DNA from: Fontibacillus phaseoli
GTDB taxonomy: Bacteria > Bacillota > Bacilli > Paenibacillales > Paenibacillaceae
Length of the DNA stretch: 64,000 bases
Direction of reading: 5' to 3'
Assembly (NCBI RefSeq): GCF_003337355.1
Contig: NZ_QPJW01000003.1
Location: 1-64,000, forward strand
Part shown: positions 1 to 10,366 of the stretch, one piece after another
Position numbering within the stretch: the first letter of the stretch is position 1
Layout: the number at the start of each line of letters is the position of its first letter
Translations under genes and position numbers: made by a program
Notes under the pieces: generated by a model
Databases searched by the model: none
Told to the model about the DNA's origin: nothing
What the model saw: only the letters and a program-made list of their open reading frames with translations

Positions 1-90
1 TGGAACGCAACATGCAGACACCATCCCGTTCTATAAATAGCTACCTATATTATACAACATTAACGCGGTGTCGTCTTAAATAAATATAAC

Positions 91-123
91 ATAAAAAAGG
101 CTGTCGAGACTTTCTCGACAGCC
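91..123 (-). terminator. Rho-independent terminator of the zinc-ribbon gene
   Basis: A perfect 10-bp stem (GGCTGTCGAG at 99-108 with CTCGACAGCC at 114-123, 5-nt loop) is followed on the minus strand by a U-run encoded by the A-tract at 93-98. It lies just past the stop of the gene at 142-564. Nothing else was recognised in bases 1-90. Confidence 0.85.
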
Positions 124-141
124 TGAGCTCCCTGATGGGAG

Positions 142-564
142 CTATTTCATTTCCTTGCTATTCTTTTGCAACAATTTCGATCTTCGTCGGCTCATGACAG
201 CCAGCCGCTTCTTAAGTTCATCTTCCCATTTGGAATCCTCGATTTGTTTCGCAACTGTCAAAAGATCAAGCGACATGTCAATCTGACTTTGAACAAGATC
301 TAGCGGGTCTTCATCCTCGCGGTTCACGCAATTTCCAAAGATGGATTCTTCGTCCTCCATAATGAAGTCTTGAAAATCGATCTCCGAAAGCCCGTCGCTA
401 TGTGCATATTCAGCAAGGACTTCGTACTCGTTTTCCACCTTATAGTGAACCTCCACCCGATGGCATACCGGACAAAAAAGCAGGGGAACGTTATGAACCT
501 GGGTACGGTAATGCTTTAACGTTCCTTTCGTTCCAACCATACTTGCGCCGCAGCAAAAACTCAT
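142..564 (-). CDS. Small zinc-ribbon protein, YgiT-like N-terminus
   Basis: A 140-residue protein of unknown function. The N-terminus has two cysteine pairs, CC at residues 4-5 and CPVC near residue 31, which together look like a treble-clef or zinc ribbon as in YgiT/MqsA-type domains. The middle is acidic (DEDP, EDEE stretches). The C-terminus is basic and helical, ending in a Lys/Arg-rich tail, which would suit nucleic-acid or protein contact. The start follows a GGGTGATGGGGA purine tract. It is a single-gene unit with its own terminator. The metal-binding reading comes from the sequence; no function can be assigned, and no HigB/MqsR-type toxin neighbour is present. Confidence 0.7.
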   Translation of the reverse strand: MSFCCGASMVGTKGTLKHYRTQVHNVPLLFCPVCHRVEVHYKVENEYEVLAEYAHSDGLSEIDFQDFIMEDEESIFGNCVNREDEDPLDLVQSQIDMSLDLLTVAKQIEDSKWEDELKKRLAVMSRRRSKLLQKNSKEMK

Positions 565-619
565 TCCCCATCACCCTTTCCCGTTCAGGCTACCGTATAA
601 CCTGGATGGCATAAAATTG

Positions 620-655
620 ATTTGCATATATTTATTCGCGACCCCGAATGCAAAT
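620..655 (-). promoter_or_regulatory. Candidate promoter spanned by an 8-bp inverted repeat
   Basis: On the minus strand TTGCAT (648-653) and TATATG (625-630) are separated by 17 nt and point at the zinc-ribbon gene. The perfect inverted repeat ATTTGCAT (620-627) / ATGCAAAT (648-655) overlaps both boxes, so it may be an operator. No regulator is identified. Confidence 0.4.
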
Positions 656-754
656 TCCTTTAACCAGGTAGTTGTTCTTTATTCCTTCTAGGATGAGCCC
701 GGACACGCATGAAAATACGTCTGTTTTCTTTCGTCATCCCCTGTCAATCGGGGC

Positions 755-794
755 AAAAAGCCCCCTGTTCCGGCTTGTGCCGTCAGGGGGCCTT
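755..794 (-). terminator. Terminator of the peroxiredoxin gene
   Basis: On the minus strand AAGGCCCCCTG pairs with CAGGGGGCTTTTT across a loop of about 16 nt, 20 nt past the peroxiredoxin stop codon. Confidence 0.85.
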
Positions 795-813
795 AAAGAC
801 TATTTATGTTGGC

Positions 814-1353
814 TTAGAGATTCTTGTCCCCAGGCTTCCAGTTCATCGGGCAAAGGCCACCGGATTGAAGAGCTTGAAGCACACGGAGAGTTTCTTCAAC
901 GCTGCGGCCCACATCATTGTGGTTAACCACTTGATACTTAAGTTCGCCTTCCGGATCGATGATGAACAGACCACGGAGTGCTACACCTTCTTCTTCGATC
1001 AGAACGCCATAATCGCGAGCAACGCTCTTCGTAATATCCGAAGCCAGCGGGAAGTTCAATTGACCCAAGCCGTTGCTGTCGATTGGAGTATTGATCCATG
1101 CTTTGTGGCTATGCTCGGAGTCAATGCTGACACCCAAGATTTCGGTATCCAACTCCTTGAACTGGGTGTAAGCTTCGCTAAGCGCGGTGATTTCCGTAGG
1201 ACACACAAACGTGAAGTCCAAAGGATAGAAGAAGAATACCAACCATTTGCCTTGATAATCGGACAATTTCTTGCGTCCAAATTCCTTGCCGTCCCCGGTT
1301 ACAATCGCCATGTCAAAATCCGGTGCGGGTCTTCCCACCAATCGTTCTGCCAT
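814..1353 (-). CDS. Typical 2-Cys peroxiredoxin (AhpC/Prx1 family)
   Basis: A thiol peroxidase that reduces hydrogen peroxide and organic hydroperoxides in the cytoplasm. The peroxidatic cysteine lies in FTFVCPTE (about residue 51) and the resolving cysteine in GGLCPMNW near the C-terminus, which defines the typical 2-Cys homodimer. The length of 179 residues is usual for the family. The GGAGG ribosome site 8-12 nt upstream fixes the start. No ahpF or thioredoxin-reductase gene is adjacent, so the reductant must be encoded elsewhere. A perfect PerR box upstream implies peroxide induction. The family is certain; whether it should be called AhpC or a generic Prx is less clear, so no symbol is given. 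Confidence 0.95.
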   Translation of the reverse strand: MAERLVGRPAPDFDMAIVTGDGKEFGRKKLSDYQGKWLVFFFYPLDFTFVCPTEITALSEAYTQFKELDTEILGVSIDSEHSHKAWINTPIDSNGLGQLNFPLASDITKSVARDYGVLIEEEGVALRGLFIIDPEGELKYQVVNHNDVGRSVEETLRVLQALQSGGLCPMNWKPGDKNL

Positions 1354-1440
1354 TTGAAAAAGCCTCCTTTAGAAATATGTAAGAAACCGAAAAGTTTCTG
1401 TATCCACATCATTCATTTGCAGGTAGTGACTACATTTCAA

Positions 1441-1469
1441 ATGGTATCATTCGAAAAATTCAAAGTCAA
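1441..1469 (-). promoter_or_regulatory. SigA-type promoter of the peroxiredoxin gene
   Basis: On the minus strand the -35 TTGACT (1464-1469) and -10 TACCAT (1441-1446) are separated by 17 nt, about 80 nt upstream of the start codon. Confidence 0.6.
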
Positions 1470-1488
1470 GATTATAAATAATATTTAT

Positions 1489-1503
1489 TTATAATTATTA
1501 TAA
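1489..1503 (-). promoter_or_regulatory. PerR box (15/15 match)
   Basis: TTATAATTATTATAA matches the Bacillus PerR operator consensus TTATAATNATTATAA at every position. It sits 20 bp upstream of the predicted -35 box. A weaker second copy with 10 of 14 defined positions lies at 1472-1486, next to the -35. PerR repression relieved by peroxide is the expected regulation. Confidence 0.8.
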
Positions 1504-1546
1504 TTTAATATTATATTTAAAAAATATTGCAATCGGAAGCTACTCT

Positions 1547-2626
1547 TTACTTTTTGATCGCAGCGACAATCATATCTCCCATCTCCGTCGTACCGATCGC
1601 TTTGCTCTTGTCAACTGCGATATCCCCTGTACGATGGCCCGCATTAAGCACATCCGAGACTGCGCGCTCAATAGCATCTGCAGCATCCGCATAGCCGAAC
1701 GTCATCCGGAACATTAAAGCTACCGAGAGAATCGTTGCAATCGGGTTAGCCAGGTTCTGTCCGGCAATATCCGGCGCCGAACCGTGCACAGGCTCATACA
1801 GGCCGAAGCTGCCTTCGCCAAGCGAAGCCGAGGACAGCATGCCGATCGAACCGGTAAGCATCGCCGCTTCATCGCTCAAGATGTCGCCAAACATATTTTC
1901 CGTCACGATGACGTCGAAGCTCGAAGGGCGGCGCAGCAACTGCATCGCGCAGTTATCGACCAATACGTGCTCCAGCTCGACGTCAGGATATTCCGGAGCA
2001 ACCTTGATCACGACCTCGCGCCACAAACGGGAGGTTTCGAGTACATTGGCTTTGTCTACCGACGCCAGCTTTTTGCGGCGTTTTTGGGCGATTTCAAAAG
2101 CCTGGCGCACGATACGCTCCACTTCGTTGACATTGTAGGCGCAAGTATCGACTGCTTCCTGTCCGTTCTCCGTCTCGCGGCGGAATTTCTCACCGAAGTA
2201 AATGCCGCCGGTAAGTTCGCGGACTACGATGAGATCGGTTCCTTCCAACACTTCCGCTTTCAGCGTCGAAGCATCTTTAAGACAGTCGAATACAACGGCC
2301 GGGCGAAGATTCGAGAACAAGCCGAGCGCTTTGCGGATGCCGAGCAATCCGGTCTCCGGACGCAATTCCTTCGGGTTGTTGTCCCACTTCGGACCCCCTA
2401 CCGCCCCGAGCAGAACGGCATCCGCCTTTTGGCAAATATCCAGCGTTTCCTGCGGCAATGGCGTGCCCTTCTCGTCGATGGCAATGCCCCCGAACAAAGC
2501 ATGCTCCGTTTGAAATTTGTATCCGAACAATTCCTCCGTACGTTTCAATACTTTTTCCGCTTCAGCTACAACTTCCGGTCCGATCCCGTCTCCGGCGATA
2601 ACCGCAATCTTCTTTACTTCTGCCAT
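1547..2626 (-). CDS. leuB: 3-isopropylmalate dehydrogenase
   Basis: Catalyses NAD-dependent oxidative decarboxylation of 3-isopropylmalate, the third step of leucine synthesis, in the cytoplasm. The sequence shows the beta-decarboxylating dehydrogenase fold: the N-terminal GDGIGPEV motif, the substrate-binding [15 protein letters not shown] region, DNCAMQL and [10 protein letters not shown] around the Mg/substrate aspartates, and the cofactor loop [15 protein letters not shown]. The start at 2626 (MAEVKK) has a better-spaced GGGAG site than the ATG two codons upstream at 2632. It lies downstream of ilvBNC-leuA but is separated from leuA by a dehydrogenase gene. leuC and leuD, which follow leuB in Bacillus, are missing from this window. 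The same-strand gene order could still allow read-through. Confidence 0.96.
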   Translation of the reverse strand: MAEVKKIAVIAGDGIGPEVVAEAEKVLKRTEELFGYKFQTEHALFGGIAIDEKGTPLPQETLDICQKADAVLLGAVGGPKWDNNPKELRPETGLLGIRKALGLFSNLRPAVVFDCLKDASTLKAEVLEGTDLIVVRELTGGIYFGEKFRRETENGQEAVDTCAYNVNEVERIVRQAFEIAQKRRKKLASVDKANVLETSRLWREVVIKVAPEYPDVELEHVLVDNCAMQLLRRPSSFDVIVTENMFGDILSDEAAMLTGSIGMLSSASLGEGSFGLYEPVHGSAPDIAGQNLANPIATILSVALMFRMTFGYADAADAIERAVSDVLNAGHRTGDIAVDKSKAIGTTEMGDMIVAAIKK

Positions 2627-2770
2627 GACCATACAACTCCCTTTCTCTCAGTAGCTCACTCGAATAGACTCTTATTTAGTTGTAACATAATCACCAGCAA
2701 GAAAACCAAGATATAGAATCTATTAGGTTAATAGGTTTTAACTATAGGTGTTATGCTGCTTCAGGAATTG

Positions 2771-2816
2771 GAAAAGCCGCTAATCGATAGCGGCTCCATC
2801 CCTTGAAAAAAGGGAT
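2771..2816 (-). terminator. Two consecutive hairpins after the glycerol-dehydrogenase-like gene
   Basis: AGCCGCTA (2775-2782) pairs with TAGCGGCT (2788-2795), and ATCCCTT/AAGGGAT forms a second hairpin at 2799-2816. The U-tract after the first is short, so termination may be partial and allow read-through to leuB. Confidence 0.5.
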
Positions 2817-2828
2817 TAAATCGTGCTC

Positions 2829-3944
2829 TTACAGTTCTTCTTCGTCACGGTATGCTTCAGCAATCGCATTGGCCGCGACAATCGCATTGTACACGTCATC
2901 TGGCGTAACTGGAAAAGGCATATTTCCCATCGTGTCACCTTCCGCACAGGCATTGGCAGCCACTTGGCGCCACTCTTCTTCGACGAACTTTTTGACTCCG
3001 AGATCTTGCAAGGTCAACGGAAGCCCCACCTGCTTCACCAGGGAGATAACCATTTCGATTTCTTCATGGGGCGCGTTTTCCAAGACGAGCTGAGCCAACA
3101 ATCCGAACGTTACCTTTTCCCCGTGCTGGGCATGATGCAGCGATTTAACGGCTGTCATTCCGTTATGAATGGCGTGTGCAGCCGCTAACCCGCCGGATTC
3201 CGCTCCCACTCCGCTTAAGTAAATCGTCGCTTCAATCGTATTTTCCACCGCTTTGGTTACAACGCGGTTATCCACGGCGATTTTGGCTTGAACGGCGTTT
3301 TCCAACAGGGTGTCGTAGCAAAGTTTGGCGATGCCAAGTCCGGTCAGCGAAGGTTTCATCAGTACCAGATTGTCCCCGACCGAACGGTAGCAGGCTCTCG
3401 CTTCGAAATAGGTAGCCAGGGCGTCTCCGATTCCCGCAGCAAAGAAGCGGGCCGGTGCAGCTGCCAGGATGCCGGTGTCAGCCAGCACCACATCGGGATT
3501 GCTTGGCAAAAACAGATATTCGTCAAAGGAACCGTCGGGTTTGTAAATCACCGCAAGCGCCGTGCATGGAGCATCCGTGGAAGCAATGGTCGGAAAAATG
3601 ACGACCGGCAGCTTTTCATAATAAGCGGTAGCTTTGGCGGTGTCCAGCGTTTTTCCTCCGCCGATGCCGACGACGATATGGGCTCCCGCCTTATGCAAAA
3701 GACCGCGATGACGCTGAATTTCTTCCTTGGTGCATTCATAGTTGAATTTCTCGAATACGGCTTTGCCGCCACCGGCAGTAATGGATTTCCCCGCTTCTTT
3801 GGAAGCCCGTTCCAGAATAAATTCGTCGCAGATCACGTACGCGCTGTCGCCGAAATGCTTCATATAATCATAAATGGTCTCCAGCAGGTCGTGCCCGATA
3901 ATAAACTTTTTGGGAGAGGTTACGGATTTAACGGATTTGGTCAT
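2829..3944 (-). CDS. gldA: Glycerol dehydrogenase-like iron-containing alcohol dehydrogenase
   Basis: A 371-residue member of the GldA branch of the iron/zinc-containing alcohol dehydrogenases, which oxidise glycerol to dihydroxyacetone with NAD. Visible features are the NAD-binding GIGGGKTLDTAKA loop, PTIASTDAPCTA, the metal ligand aspartate in GIGDALATYFEA, and histidines in HAIHNG and HHAQHGEKV. The start at 3944 (MTKSVK) follows AAAAGGAGA with normal spacing; an upstream in-frame ATG at 3977 lacks a site. It sits between leuA and leuB with terminators on both sides, so it is probably its own unit inside the leucine cluster. Substrate is inferred from family only; related enzymes use other polyols or ketols. 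Confidence 0.85.
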   Translation of the reverse strand: MTKSVKSVTSPKKFIIGHDLLETIYDYMKHFGDSAYVICDEFILERASKEAGKSITAGGGKAVFEKFNYECTKEEIQRHRGLLHKAGAHIVVGIGGGKTLDTAKATAYYEKLPVVIFPTIASTDAPCTALAVIYKPDGSFDEYLFLPSNPDVVLADTGILAAAPARFFAAGIGDALATYFEARACYRSVGDNLVLMKPSLTGLGIAKLCYDTLLENAVQAKIAVDNRVVTKAVENTIEATIYLSGVGAESGGLAAAHAIHNGMTAVKSLHHAQHGEKVTFGLLAQLVLENAPHEEIEMVISLVKQVGLPLTLQDLGVKKFVEEEWRQVAANACAEGDTMGNMPFPVTPDDVYNAIVAANAIAEAYRDEEEL

Positions 3945-4058
3945 GTTGTCTTCTCCTTTTCGCTTGTCTGAAATCATCAGAGATTCTGAGCTCTCAAGTT
4001 AAGTTGGACGATTTCGCTTCAAACTAAACATGACTGCCGCACTTTCATGCAAAAATAC

Positions 4059-4091
4059 AAAAAAAGCTGCGGAGCCTATGACTCCACAGCC
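4059..4091 (-). terminator. Terminator after leuA
   Basis: The minus strand reads GGCTGTGGAGTC-atag-GGCTCCGCAGC followed by seven U residues (A-tract 4059-4065). It lies 30 nt past the leuA stop codon. Confidence 0.85.
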
Positions 4092-4121
4092 TTTGCTATG
4101 TTCCGTTTTTAGGAGCATATT

Positions 4122-5660
4122 TTAAGATTGAGCCTTAAGGCCGCGATCACTTTCCTTTTTCTCGATCAGGCGGTTCAGGGCATCGACATAAGCACGCGCA
4201 CTCGCTTCAAGAATGTCCGTGCTTACGCCTCGACCTTGGACGGATATTTCGTCCTGGGCAAGAACGACATGAACTTCACCCTGCGCATCTTTGCCGCGTC
4301 CCACCGATTTAATCAAATAATCGGAAAGCGTCACTTCCTCACCCGACGCCAGGTCAATCGCATTGTAAATCGCATCGACCGAGCCGTTGCCGTCGGCCTC
4401 TTTCTCCACCGTATTGCCTTCCGCCGTCAAGAGGGTAACCTTCGCATGCGGCGTTGACTCGTTACCGTATGCAACATAAATCGTTTCCAGGTGTAACGAC
4501 TCCGGCGTATCGTCCAGCTTCTCTTCCAAAATGGAAAGAATGTCCTCGTTGGTCACGTCTTTCTTCTTATCTGCAAGCGCCTTGAACTTGGCAAACGCCT
4601 CGTTCAGCTGTTCTTCCCCAAGCGTATAGCCCAGATCGGTCAGCTTCTCCCGGAACGCATGGCGGCCGGAATGCTTGCCCAGCACGAGCTTGCTTTCCTT
4701 CAATCCGATCGTCTCCGGCGACATGATTTCATAGGTCGTCTTCTCTTTCAGCATACCGTCCTGATGGATGCCCGATTCATGGGCAAAAGCATTCGCGCCG
4801 ACAATCGCCTTGTTGCCGGGAACGACCATCCCGGTCAAACGGCTAACAAGGCGGCTGGTGCGCGAGATTTCCGTCAATTCAAGCGATGTCTTCGCACCGA
4901 AAAAGTCACTGCGCGTTTCCAGAGCAAGCGCCACTTCTTCAAGCGCCGTATTTCCGGCCCGCTCGCCGATCCCGTTGATCGTGCCTTCAATCTGATCCGC
5001 TCCGCCGAGAATCGCGGCAAGCGAATTCGCTGTCGCCATACCCAGGTCGTCATGGCAGTGCGCACTCAGCTGGATTTTTTCAATCCCGGGAACCTGTTCC
5101 TTAAGCGTCTTGAAGATGTTACCGTATTCATACGGATACAAGTAACCGACCGTATCCGGAATATTGACGACAGAAGCGCCTTCTTCGATGGCCATCGCCG
5201 TCATCCGGCACAAGAAGTCAAGTTCCGTACGTCCGGCATCCTCGCAGGAAAACTCGATTTTGGAGAAATATTTACGGGCATAGCGAAGCGCATCCCGGGC
5301 GGTTTCAAGCACCTGCTCCTTCTCCATCCTAAGCTTGTATTTCCGGTGTATCGGGCTTGTGGCCAAGAACAGATGGATGCAAGGGTCTTCGGCGCCTTGC
5401 AGCGCTTCCCGAACCGCGTCGATATCCTGCATGCGCGAACGCGACAAGCCGATAATCGTCGACTTTTTGATGGAGCGCGCCACGGCGTTGACCGCTGCGA
5501 GATCTCCCTGTGAAGCCGCGGGAAATCCCGCTTCAATCCGGTCGATACCAAGCTTTTCAAGCTGATATGCGATCTCCAGCTTTTCCCGGGTGTTCAGATT
5601 GACCCCCGGCGACTGCTCTCCGTCCCTCAGCGTTGTATCGAAAATATAAATCTTCCGCAT
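4122..5660 (-). CDS. leuA: 2-isopropylmalate synthase
   Basis: Condenses acetyl-CoA with 2-ketoisovalerate, the committed step of leucine synthesis. The DRE-TIM barrel signature [13 protein letters not shown] opens the protein and the metal-binding HCHDDLGMA follows near residue 200. The C-terminal regulatory domain (about residues 385-512, ending near VDALNRLI) is the leucine feedback site. The length of 512 residues suits the long LeuA type 1. The start at 5660 (MRKIYIF) has GGGGGTG 5-8 nt upstream; a longer in-frame ATG at 5723 lies inside an attenuator hairpin and is rejected. It follows ilvC on the same strand after an intercistronic terminator-like hairpin. Confidence 0.96.
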   Translation of the reverse strand: MRKIYIFDTTLRDGEQSPGVNLNTREKLEIAYQLEKLGIDRIEAGFPAASQGDLAAVNAVARSIKKSTIIGLSRSRMQDIDAVREALQGAEDPCIHLFLATSPIHRKYKLRMEKEQVLETARDALRYARKYFSKIEFSCEDAGRTELDFLCRMTAMAIEEGASVVNIPDTVGYLYPYEYGNIFKTLKEQVPGIEKIQLSAHCHDDLGMATANSLAAILGGADQIEGTINGIGERAGNTALEEVALALETRSDFFGAKTSLELTEISRTSRLVSRLTGMVVPGNKAIVGANAFAHESGIHQDGMLKEKTTYEIMSPETIGLKESKLVLGKHSGRHAFREKLTDLGYTLGEEQLNEAFAKFKALADKKKDVTNEDILSILEEKLDDTPESLHLETIYVAYGNESTPHAKVTLLTAEGNTVEKEADGNGSVDAIYNAIDLASGEEVTLSDYLIKSVGRGKDAQGEVHVVLAQDEISVQGRGVSTDILEASARAYVDALNRLIEKKESDRGLKAQS

Positions 5661-5689
5661 TCTGCACCCCCTGAATAAAAAACGTCCAA

Positions 5690-5734
5690 ATAAAAACCTC
5701 CAATGCGGCACACGCTGATGCACGGCCGCATTGG
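5690..5734 (-). terminator. Attenuator-like hairpin between ilvC and leuA
   Basis: A perfect 10-bp inverted repeat, CCAATGCGGC (5700-5709) and GCCGCATTGG (5725-5734), is followed on the minus strand by AGGTTTTTATT. It ends about 30 nt before the leuA start codon. The form is that of an intrinsic terminator inside the operon. No T-box sequence accompanies it. Confidence 0.65.
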
Positions 5735-5844
5735 ATAAGATAAACGGTTCATTCTTTTCTTTAGCTCCGCACCGCCTTAAAGCAGCAGCTTAATAGGCAA
5801 CCGGAATACTCATGCTACATATTTATGACGTACCTTTAAATGTA

Positions 5845-6921
<1,077 letters not shown>

Positions 6922-7027
6922 TCAAAGGATCGTCACCCCTGGAAACTCTGGAAGAACGATACTTTCAATCCCCCGCCAACTTAGGCGGAAGGTGAAGCTG
7001 ATGCTAAATTATGTTGTAAAAAAACTA

Positions 7028-7513
7028 TCAGGCATTGCCGCGAATCATGGCGGTAACTCCGGTTCGTGACAGCTCGCGGATTCCGTATGGATGCAGCAGT
7101 TCGATCATGGCATCGATTTTTTCCGTATCGCCGACCACCTGAACGATCATGCTGTTCGTACCGATATCGACTACCGCCGCACGGAACGTTTCAACGACGC
7201 CCATAATCTCCGGACGCTCCGCCGGTTCGGACTTCACCTTGATCAATGCAAGTTCGCGCCCAACCATCGGCTTGGAACTGAGGTTGACGACTTTGATCAC
7301 GTCGATTAGTTTGTACAATTGCTTTTCAATTTGTTCCAGCGTTTTGTCATCACCCTGGGTCACAATGACCATCCGGGACAATCCTTCTTCCTCCGATTGC
7401 CCGACCGTAATGCTTTCAATGTTGAACCCGCGCCGGCCGAAAAGGCCGGACACGCGTTGCAAAACCCCTGGCTGGTCATTAACCAATACGGAAATAGCAT
7501 GACTTTTTATCAT
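7028..7513 (-). CDS. ilvN: Acetolactate synthase, small regulatory subunit
   Basis: Regulatory subunit that binds the IlvB catalytic subunit and gives valine feedback inhibition. The N-terminal ACT domain begins with HAISVLVNDQPGVLQRVSGLF and continues through RRGFNIESITVG, the typical amino-acid-binding loop. A second ACT-like C-terminal domain follows. The length of 161 residues is standard (also named ilvH). Its ATG overlaps the ilvB stop codon as TAATG, which indicates translational coupling and a 1:1 supply of subunits. Confidence 0.96.
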   Translation of the reverse strand: MIKSHAISVLVNDQPGVLQRVSGLFGRRGFNIESITVGQSEEEGLSRMVIVTQGDDKTLEQIEKQLYKLIDVIKVVNLSSKPMVGRELALIKVKSEPAERPEIMGVVETFRAAVVDIGTNSMIVQVVGDTEKIDAMIELLHPYGIRELSRTGVTAMIRGNA

Positions 7514-9258
7514 TATTCATCGTCCCCCATCAGCATTTGATCAATGGTGGAACCTTGTGTAACCATCGGATACACGTTCTCGCCTTTATCCACTACAAAT
7601 TCCACCAATACCGGTCCCGGCGTTTCCAAAGCTTCCTGCCAAATCTTCTTGGCTTCCTCTTTGTTCGTCGCGCGTAACCCTTTAACGCCGTAAGCTTCCG
7701 CCAACTTCACGAAATCCGGGCTGCCGGCAAGATCGATATGGCTGTAGCGGTTCTCATAGATCAGTTCCTGCCATTGACGAACCATACCAAGCACCTGGTT
7801 ATTGATGACGACCACTTTGACAGGGATTTTGTTGATCGCACAGATCGCCAGCTCCTGGGCACACATCTGCATGCCGCCGTCTCCGTTGATCGAAATAACC
7901 AGCCGTTCCGGCTGAGCCATTTGTGCGCCGATCGCTGACGGGAATCCGAAGCCCATCGTTCCGAGTCCCCCGGAAGTGATCCAGGAACGAGGCTGATTGA
8001 ATTTGTAGTACTGGGCGGCCCACATTTGATGCTGCCCTACGTCCGTCGTTACGATCGCTTCGCCGTGCGTCGTTTCGTTCAACAGTTCGATGACCCACTG
8101 CGGCTTGAGTACGGAATCCGAATCTTTATACTTGAACGGTTTATCCTGTTTCGACTGCTTGATCTTGGCTCTCCACTCATCAGCCTTTCCTGCGCGTCCA
8201 ACCAATGGATTCAGCAATTCAAGGACGGTTTTGACATCTCCAACAATCGGAATGTCTGTTTTAACATTCTTCCCGATTTCCGCCGGATCGATATCGATAT
8301 GCACGATTTTTGCCTTCGGTGCAAAACCGTCGAGCTTACCGGTTACCCGGTCATCGAATCTGGAGCCGATGTTGATCAGCAGGTCCGCCTGCTGGATGGA
8401 CTGGTTAGCGGTATAGGTACCATGCATGCCTGGCATCCCCATCCAAAGGTCATGCCCGCTTGGAAATCCGCCTAGCCCAAGCAATGTCGTGGTAATTGGA
8501 ATTTCCGTCTTGTTCACGAATTCCAGCAGCGCTTCGTGTCCGCCGGAATATACCACGCCTCCGCCGGCCAGGATGACCGGACGTTCCGCTTCCTGAATCG
8601 CCGAAGACAGTTTGTCGAGCTGCAAACGGTTCGGAACAACGGTAGGATGATAGCCGCGCAGGTTGATAGTTTGCACGGGTTCAAACAGCGCTTTGTTTGC
8701 CGAAACATCCTTCGGAATATCAATCAACACAGGCCCTTTGCGTCCGGTATTTGCAATGTGGAATGCCTCATGAATAACGCGCGGAAGATCCTCTACATCT
8801 CTGACCAGATAACTATGCTTCGTGATCGGCATCGTAATGCCGGTGATATCGGCTTCCTGGAAAGCGTCTGTACCGATAAGGCTGGAGACTACGTTCCCGG
8901 TGATGACGACGAGCGGAACCGAATCCATATAGGCTGTCGCGATTCCCGTTACCGTATTGGTTGCTCCCGGTCCGGAAGTAGCGATGCAGACACCGACTTT
9001 CCCGCTTGCACGGGCATAACCGTCTGCCGCATGAATCGCTCCCTGCTCATGTCTTGTCAGCAGGTGATGGAAATCGGTGAACCCGTACAACGCATCGTAA
9101 ATATATAGCACCGCGCCCCCCGGGTAACCGAAGACGCACTCGACACCTTCCAAAAGCAAGCTGCGAAGCAGGATATCCGAACCGGTGATCACTTCCGGTT
9201 TCATCCATTTCTCACGTAATTGTTCTGTAGACCGCACTGCAGGAATTTGCGCGCTCAT
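7513..9258 (-). CDS. ilvB: Acetolactate synthase, large catalytic subunit
   Basis: A ThDP- and FAD-dependent enzyme making 2-acetolactate from pyruvate (valine/leucine) or acetohydroxybutyrate (isoleucine). Domains in order are the N-terminal ThDP pyrimidine domain with catalytic glutamate in TRHEQGAIHAADG, a central FAD-binding domain, and the C-terminal ThDP-PP domain with GDGGMQMCAQEL and NNQVLGMVRQWQ. The length of 581 residues is usual. GGAGG stands 8 nt before the ATG. It is the first gene after the T-box leader. Confidence 0.97.
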   Translation of the reverse strand: MSAQIPAVRSTEQLREKWMKPEVITGSDILLRSLLLEGVECVFGYPGGAVLYIYDALYGFTDFHHLLTRHEQGAIHAADGYARASGKVGVCIATSGPGATNTVTGIATAYMDSVPLVVITGNVVSSLIGTDAFQEADITGITMPITKHSYLVRDVEDLPRVIHEAFHIANTGRKGPVLIDIPKDVSANKALFEPVQTINLRGYHPTVVPNRLQLDKLSSAIQEAERPVILAGGGVVYSGGHEALLEFVNKTEIPITTTLLGLGGFPSGHDLWMGMPGMHGTYTANQSIQQADLLINIGSRFDDRVTGKLDGFAPKAKIVHIDIDPAEIGKNVKTDIPIVGDVKTVLELLNPLVGRAGKADEWRAKIKQSKQDKPFKYKDSDSVLKPQWVIELLNETTHGEAIVTTDVGQHQMWAAQYYKFNQPRSWITSGGLGTMGFGFPSAIGAQMAQPERLVISINGDGGMQMCAQELAICAINKIPVKVVVINNQVLGMVRQWQELIYENRYSHIDLAGSPDFVKLAEAYGVKGLRATNKEEAKKIWQEALETPGPVLVEFVVDKGENVYPMVTQGSTIDQMLMGDDE

Positions 9259-9296
9259 CAGTCATCCTCCTTCCAAAACTTAGGTATTTCTAAAAT

Positions 9297-9660
9297 TTAA
9301 ATTGTTATATTAACAAAAAAACCTTCCGTCCTCCAGAACAGTCTCCTGTTCCGAGGGACGAAAGGTTTAGCTTCCGTGGTACCACCCATTTTCACCCGGT
9401 TCTTCACAGTACCGAGTCTTAACGAGTAGAAGCCAAGCCGACTCCTACCCGTGGTCTTTAACGCAGACCTGACGATTTTCCCTAATAGACTCATCGCAAG
9501 CATTGCCTAGGATACCTTGCAGTTTTTCAGGAAAACAGCTCCGAGGTGAGCTCGCATTTAAGGGGTAATGGCAGACGGTCTCAGCAAATCCGTCCACTCT
9601 CTGAGCAAAGAGCCCTTAAACCTTCGTCCTCTTCATCGCCGATTGATATAATCGTTAAAA
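9297..9660 (-). promoter_or_regulatory. T-box leader RNA of the ilv operon, probable Leu (CUC) specifier
   Basis: On the minus strand the T-box core GGGTGGTACCACGG lies at 9374-9387. It is followed by a very long terminator hairpin (AAACCTTTCGTCC with GGACGGAAGGTTT, 9315-9368) ending in a U-run. Upstream, Stem I has an AGAGAG-type box near 9590-9600 and a specifier loop reading gagCTCacctcgg, which places a CUC leucine codon at 9548-9550. Uncharged tRNA would stabilise the antiterminator and permit ilvB transcription. The T-box assignment is firm; the specifier codon is inferred from position. Confidence 0.93.
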
Positions 9661-9671
9661 TGTTTAGAAAC

Positions 9672-9701
9672 ATTATATGATTAGTTTACATCCAGAGTCA
9701 A
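9672..9701 (-). promoter_or_regulatory. SigA promoter of the ilv operon
   Basis: The minus strand has TTGACT (9696-9701), an 18-nt spacer and a perfect TATAAT (9672-9677), a few bases upstream of the T-box leader. Confidence 0.8.
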
Positions 9702-9906
9702 TACCCTTTTCGAGGCAGTTTTGAAAGTTGCTCAAGAACAGGCTCCATGTCAGCGGGCCGAACCTTATTCAAATTCAGCGTTTCTCCGCTTCATATTCCA
9801 CTTGGAACCCCTGGATACCCTCCTGTCATATGATAAAAGATAACGCCCACTTTTATGCATGAGGTGAGGCCGAATTTCATTCTTCATGAGGAGGACTACG
9901 AGTGAA

Positions 9907-10362
9907 ATGATACGTTACAGAAGACCTAAACAGGATGATCCGGTCATTAACGAACTGATTCTTAAGGAGCTTGTCCCTTATTCCCACTTGCCCCCGCATG
10001 AATTGAAAACGGTCATCAAAGAACTCCCCAAACGGTTCGCCCGAGGCGTTACGTTGGTGGTGTCGCCCTATTATGAAGCCAACCCCGTGGCATTCATTCA
10101 CTTCATGGTACACGGTGAACTTTTATATATCGATATGATGGCCGTTGCTCCCGCGCACCGGCGTAACCGCCATGGCAAAACCCTGATCGCCCAGGCGGAA
10201 AATTTTGCCGGTTCGCGCGGGTGTACACGAGCCAAAGTCATGGTAGATCGGGACAACACCCGAGCCCAACAGTTTTATCGGAATCTAGGCTATCAGACAG
10301 TCCGATATGTTCAGCTTTCCCAATGTTTTGAGTTGGAAAAGAAGTTGCTGATCCGGGTTTAA
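9907..10362 (+). CDS. GNAT-family N-acetyltransferase
   Basis: A 151-residue single-domain acetyl-CoA-dependent acetyltransferase. Motif A is recognisable as MMAVAPAHRRNRHGKTLI (about residues 77-94), although the usual Q/RxxGxG/A loop reads RRNRHGK. The motif B region is DNTRAQQFYRNLGY. AGGAGG at 9889-9894 makes ATG 9907 the likely start; ATG 9886 would place the ribosome site inside the gene. It stands alone between the T-box promoter and a convergent small gene. The substrate cannot be read from the sequence. Confidence 0.85.
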   Translation: MIRYRRPKQDDPVINELILKELVPYSHLPPHELKTVIKELPKRFARGVTLVVSPYYEANPVAFIHFMVHGELLYIDMMAVAPAHRRNRHGKTLIAQAENFAGSRGCTRAKVMVDRDNTRAQQFYRNLGYQTVRYVQLSQCFELEKKLLIRV

Positions 10363-10366
10363 ACGA

